This document shows, piece by piece, positions 1 through 9,673 of a DNA stretch of 64,000 nt (position 1 is the first letter of the stretch; every line of letters starts with the position of its first letter). The translations under genes and the position numbers were made by a program. Source of the stretch: Butyrivibrio hungatei DSM 14810 (GTDB lineage Bacteria; Bacillota; Clostridia; Lachnospirales; Lachnospiraceae); assembly GCF_900143205.1 (NCBI RefSeq), contig NZ_FRDH01000003.1, positions 682,001-746,000 of the forward strand, written 5' to 3'. The notes below the pieces were generated by a model. It searched no databases. It was not told the origin of the DNA and was given only the letters and a program-made list of their open reading frames with translations.

Positions 1-292
1 TTACTCGACCGTACTTTTCTACTACTGTTGTTACGCCATCGATAATATTGCGCCTAAGTCCCCAGTTTTTTTCGCGCTCAATGATTGTCTTACTTTTGAA
101 GCCTTTTATGCTCTGCAGATACTTCCTTACTTCATTCACTGCATCTTGTTTTTCTACATTTGCTGCGGCATCTGAATAAACAAAAAGATCAGAATGCTTA
201 GATTCATCATTCTGCAAAAGTGTTTCTATTAATTTTTTCAGATGGTCGACTCTGTTATACGCAAATATAACTATAGGTGCAAACTTCTCCAA
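1..292 (-). CDS. Glycosyltransferase family 2, N-terminal part only
   Basis: The gene runs off the left edge, so only about 97 N-terminal residues are visible. The start is a TTG at 292 preceded by an AAGGAA-type ribosome site; no ATG lies nearer. The protein opens with APIVIFAYNRVDHLKKLIE, the first beta strand and helix of a GT-A nucleotide-sugar transferase, and continues to NWGLRRNI near residue 83, a block typical of this GT2 subgroup. The DxD metal-binding motif would lie beyond the edge. It starts 25 bases after the stop of the deacetylase gene and is probably the next gene of the same operon. Donor and acceptor sugars are unknown. Confidence 0.8.
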   Translation of the reverse strand, partial: MEKFAPIVIFAYNRVDHLKKLIETLLQNDESKHSDLFVYSDAAANVEKQDAVNEVRKYLQSIKGFKSKTIIEREKNWGLRRNIIDGVTTVVEKYGRV

Positions 293-317
293 AATAGACT
301 AATTCCTTTCCTCAACA

Positions 318-1574
318 TCAACCCCAAATTGCCCATGTTCTATTTATCTGCCTATCAAGTTCCTCGGCATTCCAGTTTCTAACAATATTCCTTGGTATCT
401 GGTATTCATTTATTCCTTCTCTCCACAATCCCTGCTTTACAATACCAGCTTTTTTGATTTTTTCTTCTTTTAAAATCTCGCATGTATTATCTGTGTAATC
501 AGCCTTTGTCCCAAATGGGTATGAAAAAACCGTTATCTCTTTACCAATGATATCTTCTAATCTTTTCTTTGACTCTCTAATTTCCCATCTTTGCTTCTCT
601 TCGCTTTCACAAGCAAGTGAGCTATGAGTCACAGTATGAGCACCAATAGTTATGTATTTTGACTCAGCAAGCTTTCGCAGTTCTTCTTGATCAACTAATC
701 TAAAATCTGCCCTAGGAAAATCATTAGGTTTTATTATCCTGGCTAATCTTCTTATCTCTTTCTCACGATTTTCAGAACTCATCGCTTTCATTATTCGATG
801 AGCACATAAGTAACTTTTATATCTATTATCTTCACTGTCAAATGCTAGTTCCTCTGTTCCTACTACTATTTTTTCAGGCAACTGACTAGGTAATAGCAAT
901 AAAGACTCAAGAGCATCCCACCACATCTCATTGGCTGTTCCCAAATTTCCAGAGCTGACAAATATAGTAGCGGGCACTTCATATTTCTCGAGTATAGGAA
1001 GTGCATTCCAATAATTATCCGCATAGCCATCATCAAAAGTAAGTACGATAGATTTATCCTTTAAACAAGTCCAATCATCCTCAAATCTTACAACGTTATA
1101 GTTTTCCTTAATATATCTAACTTGCTCCTCAAAATTCTCAACACTAACTGCCAGTTGCTGTGGATCAGTAGACAAATTGATAACGCGATGATAAAACAAG
1201 ACATTCACAAAACTATCGGAAATATATAAACCACTATATCTACTTTCAGACTTTACCTTTTCGACATCACCATCGCTAAAAATAGAATAATTGTTAATAC
1301 CTCTCTTTTCTAATTCTGCAGTCATCTGGATAGCGTTCTTTGAATTAGCTGCTATAACAAAAGCTGAGCCAGATTTTTCATCTATTTCAGCTATAGTTTT
1401 TACAAGCTTCCCAAATATCTCACTTTTATCTTTTTCTTTAGTAACAATGAAATTACAAAAATCCAGTCCGTGTTCCTTTAGCCATATAGCCAATTCTTTG
1501 CCATATATACCTGCACCATATATATTTATTTTGCCATTATTCTTCTCGCAAAACTCACGCCAATCCTGTGTCAT
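318..1574 (-). CDS. Polysaccharide deacetylase (NodB fold) with N-terminal Rossmann-like domain
   Basis: The C-terminal two thirds is a NodB/CE4 deacetylase: FYHR at 127-130, the metal and catalytic motif TFDDGYAD at 179-186, HTVTH at 313-317 and FSYPFGTK at 350-357. Enzymes of this family remove N- or O-acetyl groups from glycans. No signal peptide is visible, so it probably acts in the cytoplasm on a precursor. Residues 15-100 form a separate Rossmann-like module with GAGIYG at 20-25, the same kind of module found in the following genes. The start codon overlaps the stop of the upstream methyltransferase gene by one base, so the two are translationally coupled. Confidence 0.85.
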   Translation of the reverse strand: MTQDWREFCEKNNGKINIYGAGIYGKELAIWLKEHGLDFCNFIVTKEKDKSEIFGKLVKTIAEIDEKSGSAFVIAANSKNAIQMTAELEKRGINNYSIFSDGDVEKVKSESRYSGLYISDSFVNVLFYHRVINLSTDPQQLAVSVENFEEQVRYIKENYNVVRFEDDWTCLKDKSIVLTFDDGYADNYWNALPILEKYEVPATIFVSSGNLGTANEMWWDALESLLLLPSQLPEKIVVGTEELAFDSEDNRYKSYLCAHRIMKAMSSENREKEIRRLARIIKPNDFPRADFRLVDQEELRKLAESKYITIGAHTVTHSSLACESEEKQRWEIRESKKRLEDIIGKEITVFSYPFGTKADYTDNTCEILKEEKIKKAGIVKQGLWREGINEYQIPRNIVRNWNAEELDRQINRTWAIWG

Positions 1575-2602
1575 CAGAATTCCTTTCTGGCAGTTATTCC
1601 TATTACAATTGGATAGTCCTTATCTTGAACATCCAGCATGTTCTTTTCGTCCAAATCTTCAACAGAAACTCCTTGTACAAAAGCTGTTGCAGACAATGCA
1701 TTGCCAAAAGATGAAACTTTGATATTCTCTGATTCAAACTTTTCTTCCAGAAGCTTCTTGATTGATAACGCAGTGAATCCCCAATAGTGCCCCCATCTGT
1801 CCATATCAAATCTTGAAATAGGTGAAATAGTTCCAGCTACTGTAGCTAGCAAATATCCTCCTGGTTTTAGCAAATAATAAGCGCCTTCAATAGCTTTTTT
1901 TACATCGTAAATAAAATTAAATGTCTGAGTACAAATGAAGACATCATACTTTTCTTTTGGTAATGTATCTGTATTAGTCAGATCCATTCCTTTTGCATAG
2001 TCCAAAATATCAAAATGTGTCTCTTCATTACGAGTTGAGCTAAAGTACTTCTTACTATAGCTGTCTGCCCCTACTTCAATAATATTACTAGGTTTAACTC
2101 CACTATCTATTACTTCATGAGATGCTTCTTCTAAATAGTTCTCGATATAGTATCTGTCAATCGGCGTTCCACGATCTAATCCAAACACTCTGCTTACAGG
2201 ATCTAATCCATGTAATAGTCTTCTGTCTTTTACATCATCAGTCTCCCTGATATATTCAGCAACACTATTCTGATCAATGCAGATAAAATTATGAAAATCA
2301 TTTGATTCCAATTCTTTAACAACGTCACATCTGTTTTTGTTTGAAACTGCAACTATTATGCCTGTGTTCCTAGCATCAATTTGACTTGATTTAAAAAAAT
2401 CACCTACGCCTAATATTTCAATATCATCATAAATTTTATCTTTACCTGTTATTTGAGTAACTATTATTCCGTCTATTGTTTGACTAACACGAATTGTAGC
2501 TTCAATCAAGGATTTGGCTAAAAGGCCATTTCCATAAACATAATTTCTCTGATTTTCTTTTACAAAATCTGCAATTAAGCCCAACTGTTTTCCCCCGTAC
2601 AC
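1574..2602 (-). CDS. SAM-dependent methyltransferase with N-terminal Rossmann-like domain
   Basis: The C-terminal half is a class I methyltransferase: EVGAD at 176-180 corresponds to the SAM-binding loop, LKPGGYL at 245-251 to motif III, and DRWGHYWGFT at 268-277 is a block often seen in methyltransferases of surface-polysaccharide clusters. The likely substrate is a sugar or glycan intermediate. Residues 1-115 form the accessory Rossmann-like module, but its motif is degenerate (GNGLLA at 24-29). The start is a GTG that directly follows the stop of the GT4 gene. No better ATG exists before the accessory domain. Confidence 0.8.
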   Translation of the reverse strand: MYGGKQLGLIADFVKENQRNYVYGNGLLAKSLIEATIRVSQTIDGIIVTQITGKDKIYDDIEILGVGDFFKSSQIDARNTGIIVAVSNKNRCDVVKELESNDFHNFICIDQNSVAEYIRETDDVKDRRLLHGLDPVSRVFGLDRGTPIDRYYIENYLEEASHEVIDSGVKPSNIIEVGADSYSKKYFSSTRNEETHFDILDYAKGMDLTNTDTLPKEKYDVFICTQTFNFIYDVKKAIEGAYYLLKPGGYLLATVAGTISPISRFDMDRWGHYWGFTALSIKKLLEEKFESENIKVSSFGNALSATAFVQGVSVEDLDEKNMLDVQDKDYPIVIGITARKEF

Positions 2603-3862
2603 TTAACTCTCATTAGACACTTTTTTATATATTTCGCTAATCTGAGAATAAATCCCCTCTCTACTATATCTATCATTAGCTACTTTTCTCTCACATTCCG
2701 ACATTTCTTGAGAAAAAGTATCATTATCCACTATTTTTCTAAAGCATTCCACAAACATATATGGAGCATCCATTTGATACATTACCCCTGTTCTTTCATG
2801 CTCTATAAGGTCTGGAGTACCACCAGTGTATGAGGCAATCACGGGAACCCCAAGCATTTGAGCTTCTCCAATAGAATTTGAAGAATTTTCAATAGTAGAG
2901 CAATTCACAAACACATGAGCTTTCAGATATTGTTCAACCATTTCTTCTGATGTCAAAGCCTTAATGAAATCAACTATATCAAGCAATCCATATTCACTTA
3001 ATATATTAAGCAAAAATCTATCATGCGGCTTCTCTTTATCTTTTATTCCGTTAGCAATTCCATTTCCTCCTGCGATAGTCACATGTATATCTGGATAATC
3101 TTCTCTCAGCATCGCTATAGCTGGCAAAATCAAATGAAGTCCCTTAAGTGCATAATCAGCCTGACTAATGAAAATGCTATATCTATTGCAATTTTTAACA
3201 CTCCAAAAGCTATCTGTGTTATAGAATTCTTTTCTTAGTACCTCTCCACATTCCAAATAATTAGCACTTTTACAAATATACTTTACATACGAATGGTCCC
3301 AATTAGTCCTACCTAGAATATATGTTGCCTTACTTATCGTCTCTATTTCATCCTTACCTTTTTCAACGAACATAAGCTGATTTTCACGCATACTTTTATA
3401 TCCGTTGCAACGATAATCAAGCCATTTATCATCAACCCCGAAATTGAAATAAGGCACAATTGCAGATACAAGTCCCTGAATGTGAATCAGAACTTTATTA
3501 CCATATCCACTCCTTTCAGCAGCAATCGCAGCCACCAATGAATGTCTGTATTCTGTTCCCCAAATATGTATGGCATCTGGATTAAATCTTTGATATATAT
3601 CTTCAAACTCTGAAATATATTTAGAGGTTATTCCTTCGTCATTCATACTTGCATGGAATGAATAGCATTGTAATTCTCCAAATATACCGTTCTTCATCCT
3701 GCTTTCATCTCTAATTGGAAAACAGCATGCAATTGAATAATTTCCATTCTTCAATAATAGAGAAAGTAAACTACTCATCCAGCCTTCTAAAACGTATTTT
3801 CTTACACCGTATATCTCAGCATATTCAGGTAAAATCAAATTACATATCCACAATATTCGCAT
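2603..3862 (-). CDS. Glycosyltransferase family 4
   Basis: This is a GT-B fold retaining glycosyltransferase of 419 residues. The donor-binding half shows the family's E-x7-E pair at E325 and E333, followed by the conserved AQMLGVPVIAS and GGTPDLI segments. The N-terminal acceptor half carries WGTEYRHSL near 101. It lies tightly between the hydrolase gene (6 bases upstream) and the methyltransferase gene (no gap), so it is co-transcribed. Unlike its neighbours it has no extra Rossmann-like module. The transferred sugar is unknown. Confidence 0.87.
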   Translation of the reverse strand: MRILWICNLILPEYAEIYGVRKYVLEGWMSSLLSLLLKNGNYSIACCFPIRDESRMKNGIFGELQCYSFHASMNDEGITSKYISEFEDIYQRFNPDAIHIWGTEYRHSLVAAIAAERSGYGNKVLIHIQGLVSAIVPYFNFGVDDKWLDYRCNGYKSMRENQLMFVEKGKDEIETISKATYILGRTNWDHSYVKYICKSANYLECGEVLRKEFYNTDSFWSVKNCNRYSIFISQADYALKGLHLILPAIAMLREDYPDIHVTIAGGNGIANGIKDKEKPHDRFLLNILSEYGLLDIVDFIKALTSEEMVEQYLKAHVFVNCSTIENSSNSIGEAQMLGVPVIASYTGGTPDLIEHERTGVMYQMDAPYMFVECFRKIVDNDTFSQEMSECERKVANDRYSREGIYSQISEIYKKVSNES

Positions 3863-3868
3863 ACCGTC

Positions 3869-4978
3869 TCACCTATCTGCCAACACTTTATCTAGTTCTC
3901 TACAAGTAGGGCAAAACAATTCTTCAAATGCAATTACATCACATCCATAATTGCCATTTTTACTTATCTGATCATATATTTCTTCTTCATATTTTGGGCT
4001 TGAAATAACTATCAATCCTTTGGTATATAGCTTATGCGGGCCAGAAATTTTAATTCCTTTTATCTCTTGTCCCCATCTGATTGAATTATTATCCCACATA
4101 TGTATTCTCTTCTTATCAATCATAGATAGCTTGTCAGCTATGCTTTCGCCTTCTTTGCCACTACCAAAAATGATAATCTCTTCGTACAAGTCAATAATTT
4201 GCTCATATGTAAATAATTCCTTATCAGTATGCTTAACTAATTCATTCAGACACTGCTTTAATGAATCCATATCCCGCCTAAACAGCTTTTTTAGCACCAT
4301 TTTTGAAAAAGGAATTCCATGCTTTGAAGAACAACATGGAAAGACATAAAAATCCTTCCTATGAATTAAACTAATCTGTTCTGCCTGTATTTTATCTCCT
4401 TCATTTAGGGCTGGATAAAAATATATAAATATCCCTCGATAGTCTTGTAAACTTTCCGAAATATCAAACCACTTGTTTCTGTCACTAGTCCAATATTTCC
4501 CAATATATGGCCATACTTTTTGATCCAATAGTCGTAAATTGAAATATCCAGAAAAGCAGATAATAGCTTTTGCATTTAATGTCATTCCCGCCACAGTAGC
4601 CATATATGCTCCAGCAGACGATCCAACAGTTATTATTTCATACCCACTAGTTAGCTGTTTTAGTAAGTCTATGAGTTTATCAATAGAATCAACTTCATCA
4701 TTTATTCCTGTAATATAAAACTGCTTAGCCACATCCCTCACAAAAATATGCTTTGATGCTATAAATAATCTGTTATCAAACCATTCATATTTATCATTTA
4801 TAATGAAAGAATTAATGAATTGCTCTTCAGTATTAGGAAAATATATACCAGAACTAGAGAAATAGATAGCACAAATATCACCCTGTTTCTCTGAATCTTC
4901 AATCAAGTAATTATTCTTTGCATAGACTTTTTCAAAGTTTTTCCCAGACAATATTGATATTTTGCTAGAATCACTCAT
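3869..4978 (-). CDS. Alpha/beta-hydrolase-like protein with C-terminal Rossmann-like domain
   Basis: Residues 1-250 resemble a small alpha/beta hydrolase. GSSAGAYMA at 119-127 is a nucleophile elbow with Ser121 as the likely nucleophile, and His220 in SSKHGIPFS is a candidate catalytic histidine. The acid residue is not obvious. Similar proteins in glycan clusters are often annotated as esterases, but I cannot assign a substrate. Residues 265-355 are the accessory Rossmann-like module, GSGKEG at 272-277, here attached at the C-terminus. No signal peptide is present. The gene starts 1 base after the stop of the upstream GT2 gene. Confidence 0.65.
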   Translation of the reverse strand: MSDSSKISILSGKNFEKVYAKNNYLIEDSEKQGDICAIYFSSSGIYFPNTEEQFINSFIINDKYEWFDNRLFIASKHIFVRDVAKQFYITGINDEVDSIDKLIDLLKQLTSGYEIITVGSSAGAYMATVAGMTLNAKAIICFSGYFNLRLLDQKVWPYIGKYWTSDRNKWFDISESLQDYRGIFIYFYPALNEGDKIQAEQISLIHRKDFYVFPCCSSKHGIPFSKMVLKKLFRRDMDSLKQCLNELVKHTDKELFTYEQIIDLYEEIIIFGSGKEGESIADKLSMIDKKRIHMWDNNSIRWGQEIKGIKISGPHKLYTKGLIVISSPKYEEEIYDQISKNGNYGCDVIAFEELFCPTCRELDKVLADR

Positions 4979-4979
4979 T

Positions 4980-6062
4980 TTATTTCCCCGCCACTAAATC
5001 TTTAAGCGCTATCACCCGAATATCATGAAACTTATTCAATATTTTCTTTCTTATATCCTCATAATCATCAATCACAGTTACAATCACGGCATCCACATCG
5101 CTACTCATTTCATCCATAGATATTGACTCCATCCCCCACAACTTCTTGCCCTGTTTCCTATCTATTATTTCCTTAATTTCAACCTTGCTGTCATTCAAAT
5201 GTTTAAATAGTAATGATCCCAACTGGCCTGCACCATATATAGAAATTGTAGTAATTCCCCGATTAAGCAAACTCTTACTTATTTCACAGCCATCCATTTG
5301 ACTAATCATCCAATTGTAAATGAGGGCATATTTTTTATTCGTATCATCTCCTTTTAATTCAGTGCTATCTTTGGAAGATAATATATTACTCATCTCTGAG
5401 AATTCGTTGTATGAAAGTTCTTTATTAAATAGCGTTTTTAATAAAGCTCCTTCCAACCAGTAATTACTCTTATCATATGAAGATGTTCCATTCGTATCAA
5501 AAACAGCAATCGTTCTATTTATAATTCTGTGACTTACATTGAAATATGCCAACCGCAAGAAAAGATCAAGATCCATACGATTTTTTAGTATTAAATTGTA
5601 TCCACCAATTTCATCATATGTTTTTCGAGATAAGACTAATCCTTGGTGCGCCTGTAATCCTTCTCGCCAGTATTCTTCATTTTTGCAATGCATTACTATC
5701 CCATCCTTACGCATAACTGCATAGCAAAAAGCATCCACTTGATTATCTTTACAATCACTAACAATATCGCCTACAACATTTTCATCGAAAAAATAGTCAC
5801 CTGCATTAAGACAAATAATATATTCTCCGGATGACATTTTTATTCCTTTGTTAAAGGCGTCTGATCTGCCTTTATCCGGTTCACTTTTCCATACCACTTT
5901 GGAATTTGAAAGTGACCTTAGATACTCTTTTGTCCCATCTTCTGAACCACCATCAATGATGACATGTTCATATTCATGACAATTCTGACTAATAACGGAT
6001 TCACAAGTTTTTTTCAATCCAGCTATATCATTAAAACAAATAGTAATAATAGAAATAATCAT
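4980..6062 (-). CDS. Glycosyltransferase family 2 with C-terminal Rossmann-like domain
   Basis: Residues 1-220 are a WcaA-like GT2 domain: SIITICFND at 4-12, DGGSEDGT at 37-44 and NAGDY at 86-90 in the position of the DxD motif. Members transfer a sugar from a nucleotide donor during surface polysaccharide synthesis. Residues 270-358 are the accessory Rossmann-like module, GAGQLG at 277-282, followed by the usual second half with alternating hydrophobic strands. About 108 bases without a gene separate it from the fucosyltransferase-like gene upstream. Confidence 0.85.
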   Translation of the reverse strand: MIISIITICFNDIAGLKKTCESVISQNCHEYEHVIIDGGSEDGTKEYLRSLSNSKVVWKSEPDKGRSDAFNKGIKMSSGEYIICLNAGDYFFDENVVGDIVSDCKDNQVDAFCYAVMRKDGIVMHCKNEEYWREGLQAHQGLVLSRKTYDEIGGYNLILKNRMDLDLFLRLAYFNVSHRIINRTIAVFDTNGTSSYDKSNYWLEGALLKTLFNKELSYNEFSEMSNILSSKDSTELKGDDTNKKYALIYNWMISQMDGCEISKSLLNRGITTISIYGAGQLGSLLFKHLNDSKVEIKEIIDRKQGKKLWGMESISMDEMSSDVDAVIVTVIDDYEDIRKKILNKFHDIRVIALKDLVAGK

Positions 6063-6170
6063 TTTTCTTTGTCCTTACTGAATATCCCAAGAGCTTCATA
6101 AAAATTCCCCTTAAAGATCTTACTAATATTTTGTCATTTCACTCTCTTTCTTCGCCATAAACTACTACTT
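6063..6170. other. Gap inside the AT-rich operon, no gene assigned
   Basis: This is the largest gap in the left cluster. I see no convincing hairpin terminator or promoter. An ATG preceded by AGGGGAATTTTT opens an 18-codon frame that runs out of phase into the downstream GT2 start; it could be a leader peptide or chance. Confidence 0.3.
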
Positions 6171-7328
6171 TTATATTTTTATCCATTCCCTCGGATAAAT
6201 ATCCAAATAATCATATGTATTTATCCATTTCCTAGGAGCTATTACTATCTTATCTTGGTTTTGATTAAGCCATGCTCCCCACCAGCTAAAAGTACTATTA
6301 GCAATTATGTTATGTTTGCATTTGCTCATAAGAAACATGTCATACCAATCTTCATATTTTGAGAACATATTTTCCTCAATATATGTAGCATCTTTAATCT
6401 CAAAATAATTTTTTACATACTCTATGTCATCAGAAAAAATATAAAATCTAGGATTATCTACTCTTTCCCTAATATATTTGATAGCCTGATCATAATAGGA
6501 TTCTGTGCAAATATCTCCATAAACATACCTATTTGCATCTGTTAAATAGTCTCCTCTCCGAATGTGAATCGACACCGAATTATCTGACATAGTATCTACT
6601 AATCTTTTAACATATTCGTCATTATTGATTCGAAAAGTAAAATCGCTTAACAACTCATTTCTTTTTAAATCAGGAAAAAAACACGTCTGATGGATTCCAC
6701 GAATAATACCACCATCATTCTGTAACAACGTTTTGTCAGCTTGTTTAACCGCTCCGTAAACCATATTTTCATTGTAGATTATAAATTTACCACTCACATT
6801 GCTATTTAAAGCCTTTTCTGCCATTCTAATTTCTTGATTAGAAGAAATTATGTTCAATTCTGGAATTTCAAATACTTCGGGTAAACGGAACAATACCCTT
6901 CCTGGCATATTGCATTCAGATATATTGGCATAAACATCTTTTCCAGATGTCTTCAATGCCTTAAATAAAGCATATTGAAACATTTGATTGCCTAATCCAC
7001 CTGAAAAATGTACACTAATACCTTTCTCTACCTCTGTATCATTAGATACATTTAAATCAATAATACTTACATCGAATAAAAATATTCTTCCTTTGTATTT
7101 ACTCTTTAATTCCTTTGATATCGATTTCGCTCCATGGCGCACAGCAATTATCAAGTCGCATGATTCGCCATCTAACGCTTCCACACCTTGAACTTTGACG
7201 CCATTAATTAATTCTTTTTGCTTTTTAGTATCTTTATCAATTAGAAACTTCACATTTGCAAATTGTGAGTAATACTCTAGCGCCGTTCTTCCTATTTTAC
7301 CTGCGCCATAGATTATAATATCTGTCAT
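6171..7328 (-). CDS. Glycosyltransferase family 11 (fucosyltransferase-like) with N-terminal Rossmann-like domain
   Basis: The C-terminal 280 residues match GT11, the alpha-1,2-fucosyltransferase family: SGGLGNQMFQYA at 109-120 and the donor-binding HIRRGDY at 255-261, then NSTFSWWGAWLN near the end. GT11 enzymes usually use GDP-fucose, but no GDP-fucose synthesis genes are in view, so donor use is inferred. Residues 1-90 are the accessory Rossmann-like module, GAGKIG at 8-13. I chose ATG 7328 because GAGGA lies 7 bases upstream and it clears the upstream stop at 7351. An in-frame ATG at 7400 would overlap the upstream gene by 50 bases. Confidence 0.87.
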   Translation of the reverse strand: MTDIIIYGAGKIGRTALEYYSQFANVKFLIDKDTKKQKELINGVKVQGVEALDGESCDLIIAVRHGAKSISKELKSKYKGRIFLFDVSIIDLNVSNDTEVEKGISVHFSGGLGNQMFQYALFKALKTSGKDVYANISECNMPGRVLFRLPEVFEIPELNIISSNQEIRMAEKALNSNVSGKFIIYNENMVYGAVKQADKTLLQNDGGIIRGIHQTCFFPDLKRNELLSDFTFRINNDEYVKRLVDTMSDNSVSIHIRRGDYLTDANRYVYGDICTESYYDQAIKYIRERVDNPRFYIFSDDIEYVKNYFEIKDATYIEENMFSKYEDWYDMFLMSKCKHNIIANSTFSWWGAWLNQNQDKIVIAPRKWINTYDYLDIYPREWIKI

Positions 7329-7350
7329 TTGCTCATCCTCATTACTTTGC

Positions 7351-8538
7351 TTAAGCCGTTCCTTTTTCTTTTGCTTCCAATATGAGCCTTCCAAATTCAT
7401 AATCCCATTTTTCAGGAACGAAATGTTTCATTCCTCCCCAAGAAGTCATGGTTAATTCCCCAAACAATATGCGATTATCTGGCATTTCATATAAATCCAC
7501 TCTTACATGAGAAAGCCCTTGGCTCAATTTTTCGGCCACTACAAGCATATCCCCTAGCCTTTTGGGCTTTTGCTGAATTTCTTCATCAATAGGGTACCCA
7601 AAACTAAAATCCATTTTATTCCACTCAGTATCATAAAATGCTGCTTTACATTCCGGTCTATGACTCCCACGCACGCACCAGATATACCTTGGCTTTCCAC
7701 CAAAGCAGAAGAACTGATATTCACTGATTCCTTCGGCAATATCATCAAGATATTCTTCACAGATGATCTTAGGTTTAATACCTTTATATTGCGTTTCTAA
7801 CAATATTTTCCAATAATCAGATGTCATCCATTTCTTCAATTTTTCTTTAGCACTATTTATATCTAATTCATTCTTGTCTGTGACTAATATATTTCTACTT
7901 GAACCATTGTTGGTTTTTAAGACAAATCTGTCTGGAAGTAGCGAAAAATCGATTTCATCCACATCATCCCATGCTCCATAGTATTTTGTGAGATAATCAT
8001 CACCTATCAACTGCTTGACGTATTCTCTGACTTTGTATTTGTCTGCAAACATATTTTTTATTGGATTATTATCATAAACCTTCTCAACATTGACTATTTC
8101 AGTATAGGTCGTAGGATTATCCCAATTGATTCTACGTTCAAATCGCTCATAATACATATCATCCAAAGCTTTTTTCATAGCCTCTTTGTCATTGCAATCG
8201 ATATCTGTAATTCTCTTGGTGTGTGGATATCTAACAATGTGTTCAGATGATATTCCAATACTAATCAACTGGTTTTTCATTGATTCAGCTACTGTATCAT
8301 CGATTACATCTATAATATAGAGCGTACCTTCCTCCAATTTATGAAAAGAATTCACTTGTACTCCGTCGAAAACCATTCCTTCCAAATTTGTATTATTATC
8401 TAAGATCTCATGAACAGTTATCCCAGAATTTCTAAGAATAGCCATCAAATTCGTAAGCGTTTTTCCAGCACCAATAACTACTACTTTATTCGCCTTATTT
8501 GCTTTCTCAATCATACTTCTAAGTTTTTCTGCAATCAT
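7351..8538 (-). CDS. TupA-like ATP-grasp protein with N-terminal Rossmann-like domain
   Basis: The last 270 residues match the TupA-like ATP-grasp family found in surface-polysaccharide and teichuronopeptide clusters: FVLKTNNGS in the nucleotide-binding region, an EEYL segment, and HVRVDLYE followed by FGELTMTSWGG at the metal site. Such enzymes are expected to form an amide or similar bond using ATP, for instance adding an amino acid to a uronic acid. Residues 1-110 are the accessory module, with a weak motif (GAGKTL at 23-28). ATG 8538 is preferred because AAGGAGG lies 8 bases upstream; ATG 8544 is too close to that site. Confidence 0.82.
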   Translation of the reverse strand: MIAEKLRSMIEKANKANKVVVIGAGKTLTNLMAILRNSGITVHEILDNNTNLEGMVFDGVQVNSFHKLEEGTLYIIDVIDDTVAESMKNQLISIGISSEHIVRYPHTKRITDIDCNDKEAMKKALDDMYYERFERRINWDNPTTYTEIVNVEKVYDNNPIKNMFADKYKVREYVKQLIGDDYLTKYYGAWDDVDEIDFSLLPDRFVLKTNNGSSRNILVTDKNELDINSAKEKLKKWMTSDYWKILLETQYKGIKPKIICEEYLDDIAEGISEYQFFCFGGKPRYIWCVRGSHRPECKAAFYDTEWNKMDFSFGYPIDEEIQQKPKRLGDMLVVAEKLSQGLSHVRVDLYEMPDNRILFGELTMTSWGGMKHFVPEKWDYEFGRLILEAKEKGTA

Positions 8539-8551
8539 TGTCATGTCCTCC

Positions 8552-9673
8552 TTAAATATGTCTGCCAATCCACAGAAAATCTTTATTTTTACGCATATCT
8601 TCACCTAAAGTGCCAATTTTTTCTATATCTATTCCTTGCTTCCATAAACAATATGTAAGTGAAAGTTGATCCCTTTTTGATCTATATAATACTTCCTTCC
8701 ACCAATTTTCCATAAGTTCTCTACATATTGGATTACAGTTTTCTCTGACAAGAATTGCATTATGTAGCATTCCGTAATGCCTTGGCATGCCTTCTTTTCT
8801 ATATGCTCCCATCTGTTTTTTGACTATATATTCATCATCTTTACCGTTAATAATCACTCGAACTGCTTCTGAATAAATGCAATCTTCGTAAGCATGCATA
8901 TGACTCATAAACCCAAATTCATTCATATTGCCTACATATCTTGAAATATCACCAACTATTTTTACGTTTCCATCCACATATATCGAGTAGTCATAGTCTG
9001 CAAAAATATGGCTTCCCATTATTTTGCAATATCTGTTTCGTCGCGTATCATCCATCAAATCTTTAGGAATTATTTCACCAGCATCTATACTAGTTATATC
9101 ATTCAAAGATTCGGCTTTATTATCGCAAATAACATAGTAATCTGCTATTTCGCTTTTGTCTGCTGAAAGCTGTATCTCATCATATCCTCCGGTAATACAC
9201 GTATATACAGCTATTTGTTTATTATGTCGATTTGGAATCTTAAAATTAGATAACTCCATCTTTTCTAGCGATTTATTTGATGTTCCTTGCAATACATCGT
9301 CACAAGCTAAAACACCTTCTATAACACTATCTAAAGCAATAAGATCATCATATGTCATTATATATTTAATGTTGGAATATGTTTTCAATTCACGAAGAAC
9401 CGATTCTCTATAATATAATCCCACTAAAGCAAAGCAGAATACTTCCCCCTTCTTTGCTAACGCTTCTGGAGAAATGCACTTTATCCCAGGTATTACCTCT
9501 TTTCCCCATTTATCTGCGTTTTTATCACAAAAGAAATCAATTCTCAATCCAAAAATTGACTGCAAATGAAGTGCCATATTTTCACCTACAATTCCAGCGC
9601 CATAAATACACACCTCATATTCATCATTAATTTTACTTATTTCCTGTTGGCTTAAATCATGTTTATTATTCAT
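8552..9673 (-). CDS. DUF616-type glycosyltransferase-like protein with N-terminal Rossmann-like domain
   Basis: Residues 150-365 match the DUF616 (TOD1/MUCI70-like) glycosyltransferase family: TCITGGYD at 158-165, RRNRYCKI at 211-218 and a DxD-like YVDGNVKI at 232-239, then GMLHNAILVR and the late DQLSL segment. Bacterial members sit in polysaccharide clusters, and the sugar transferred is unknown. Residues 18-112 are the accessory Rossmann-like module, GAGIVG at 25-30. The start overlaps the end of the upstream ParB-like gene by 8 bases, implying coupled translation. Confidence 0.8.
   Translation of the reverse strand: MNNKHDLSQQEISKINDEYEVCIYGAGIVGENMALHLQSIFGLRIDFFCDKNADKWGKEVIPGIKCISPEALAKKGEVFCFALVGLYYRESVLRELKTYSNIKYIMTYDDLIALDSVIEGVLACDDVLQGTSNKSLEKMELSNFKIPNRHNKQIAVYTCITGGYDEIQLSADKSEIADYYVICDNKAESLNDITSIDAGEIIPKDLMDDTRRNRYCKIMGSHIFADYDYSIYVDGNVKIVGDISRYVGNMNEFGFMSHMHAYEDCIYSEAVRVIINGKDDEYIVKKQMGAYRKEGMPRHYGMLHNAILVRENCNPICRELMENWWKEVLYRSKRDQLSLTYCLWKQGIDIEKIGTLGEDMRKNKDFLWIGRHI

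Noticed and set aside
6063..6097. 18-codon leader frame before the GT2 gene
   Set aside because: A good AGGGGA site is present, but the frame is short, runs out of phase into the GT2 gene and has no recognisable pattern; kept only as a remark in the gap entry.
6171..7400. Longer starts for several genes (7400, 8604, 14242, 21564, 26276, 29489, 35678, 49326, 57981)
   Set aside because: Each would overlap an upstream gene, run through a leader or leave the ribosome site inside the coding region; nearer starts with good ribosome sites were used.
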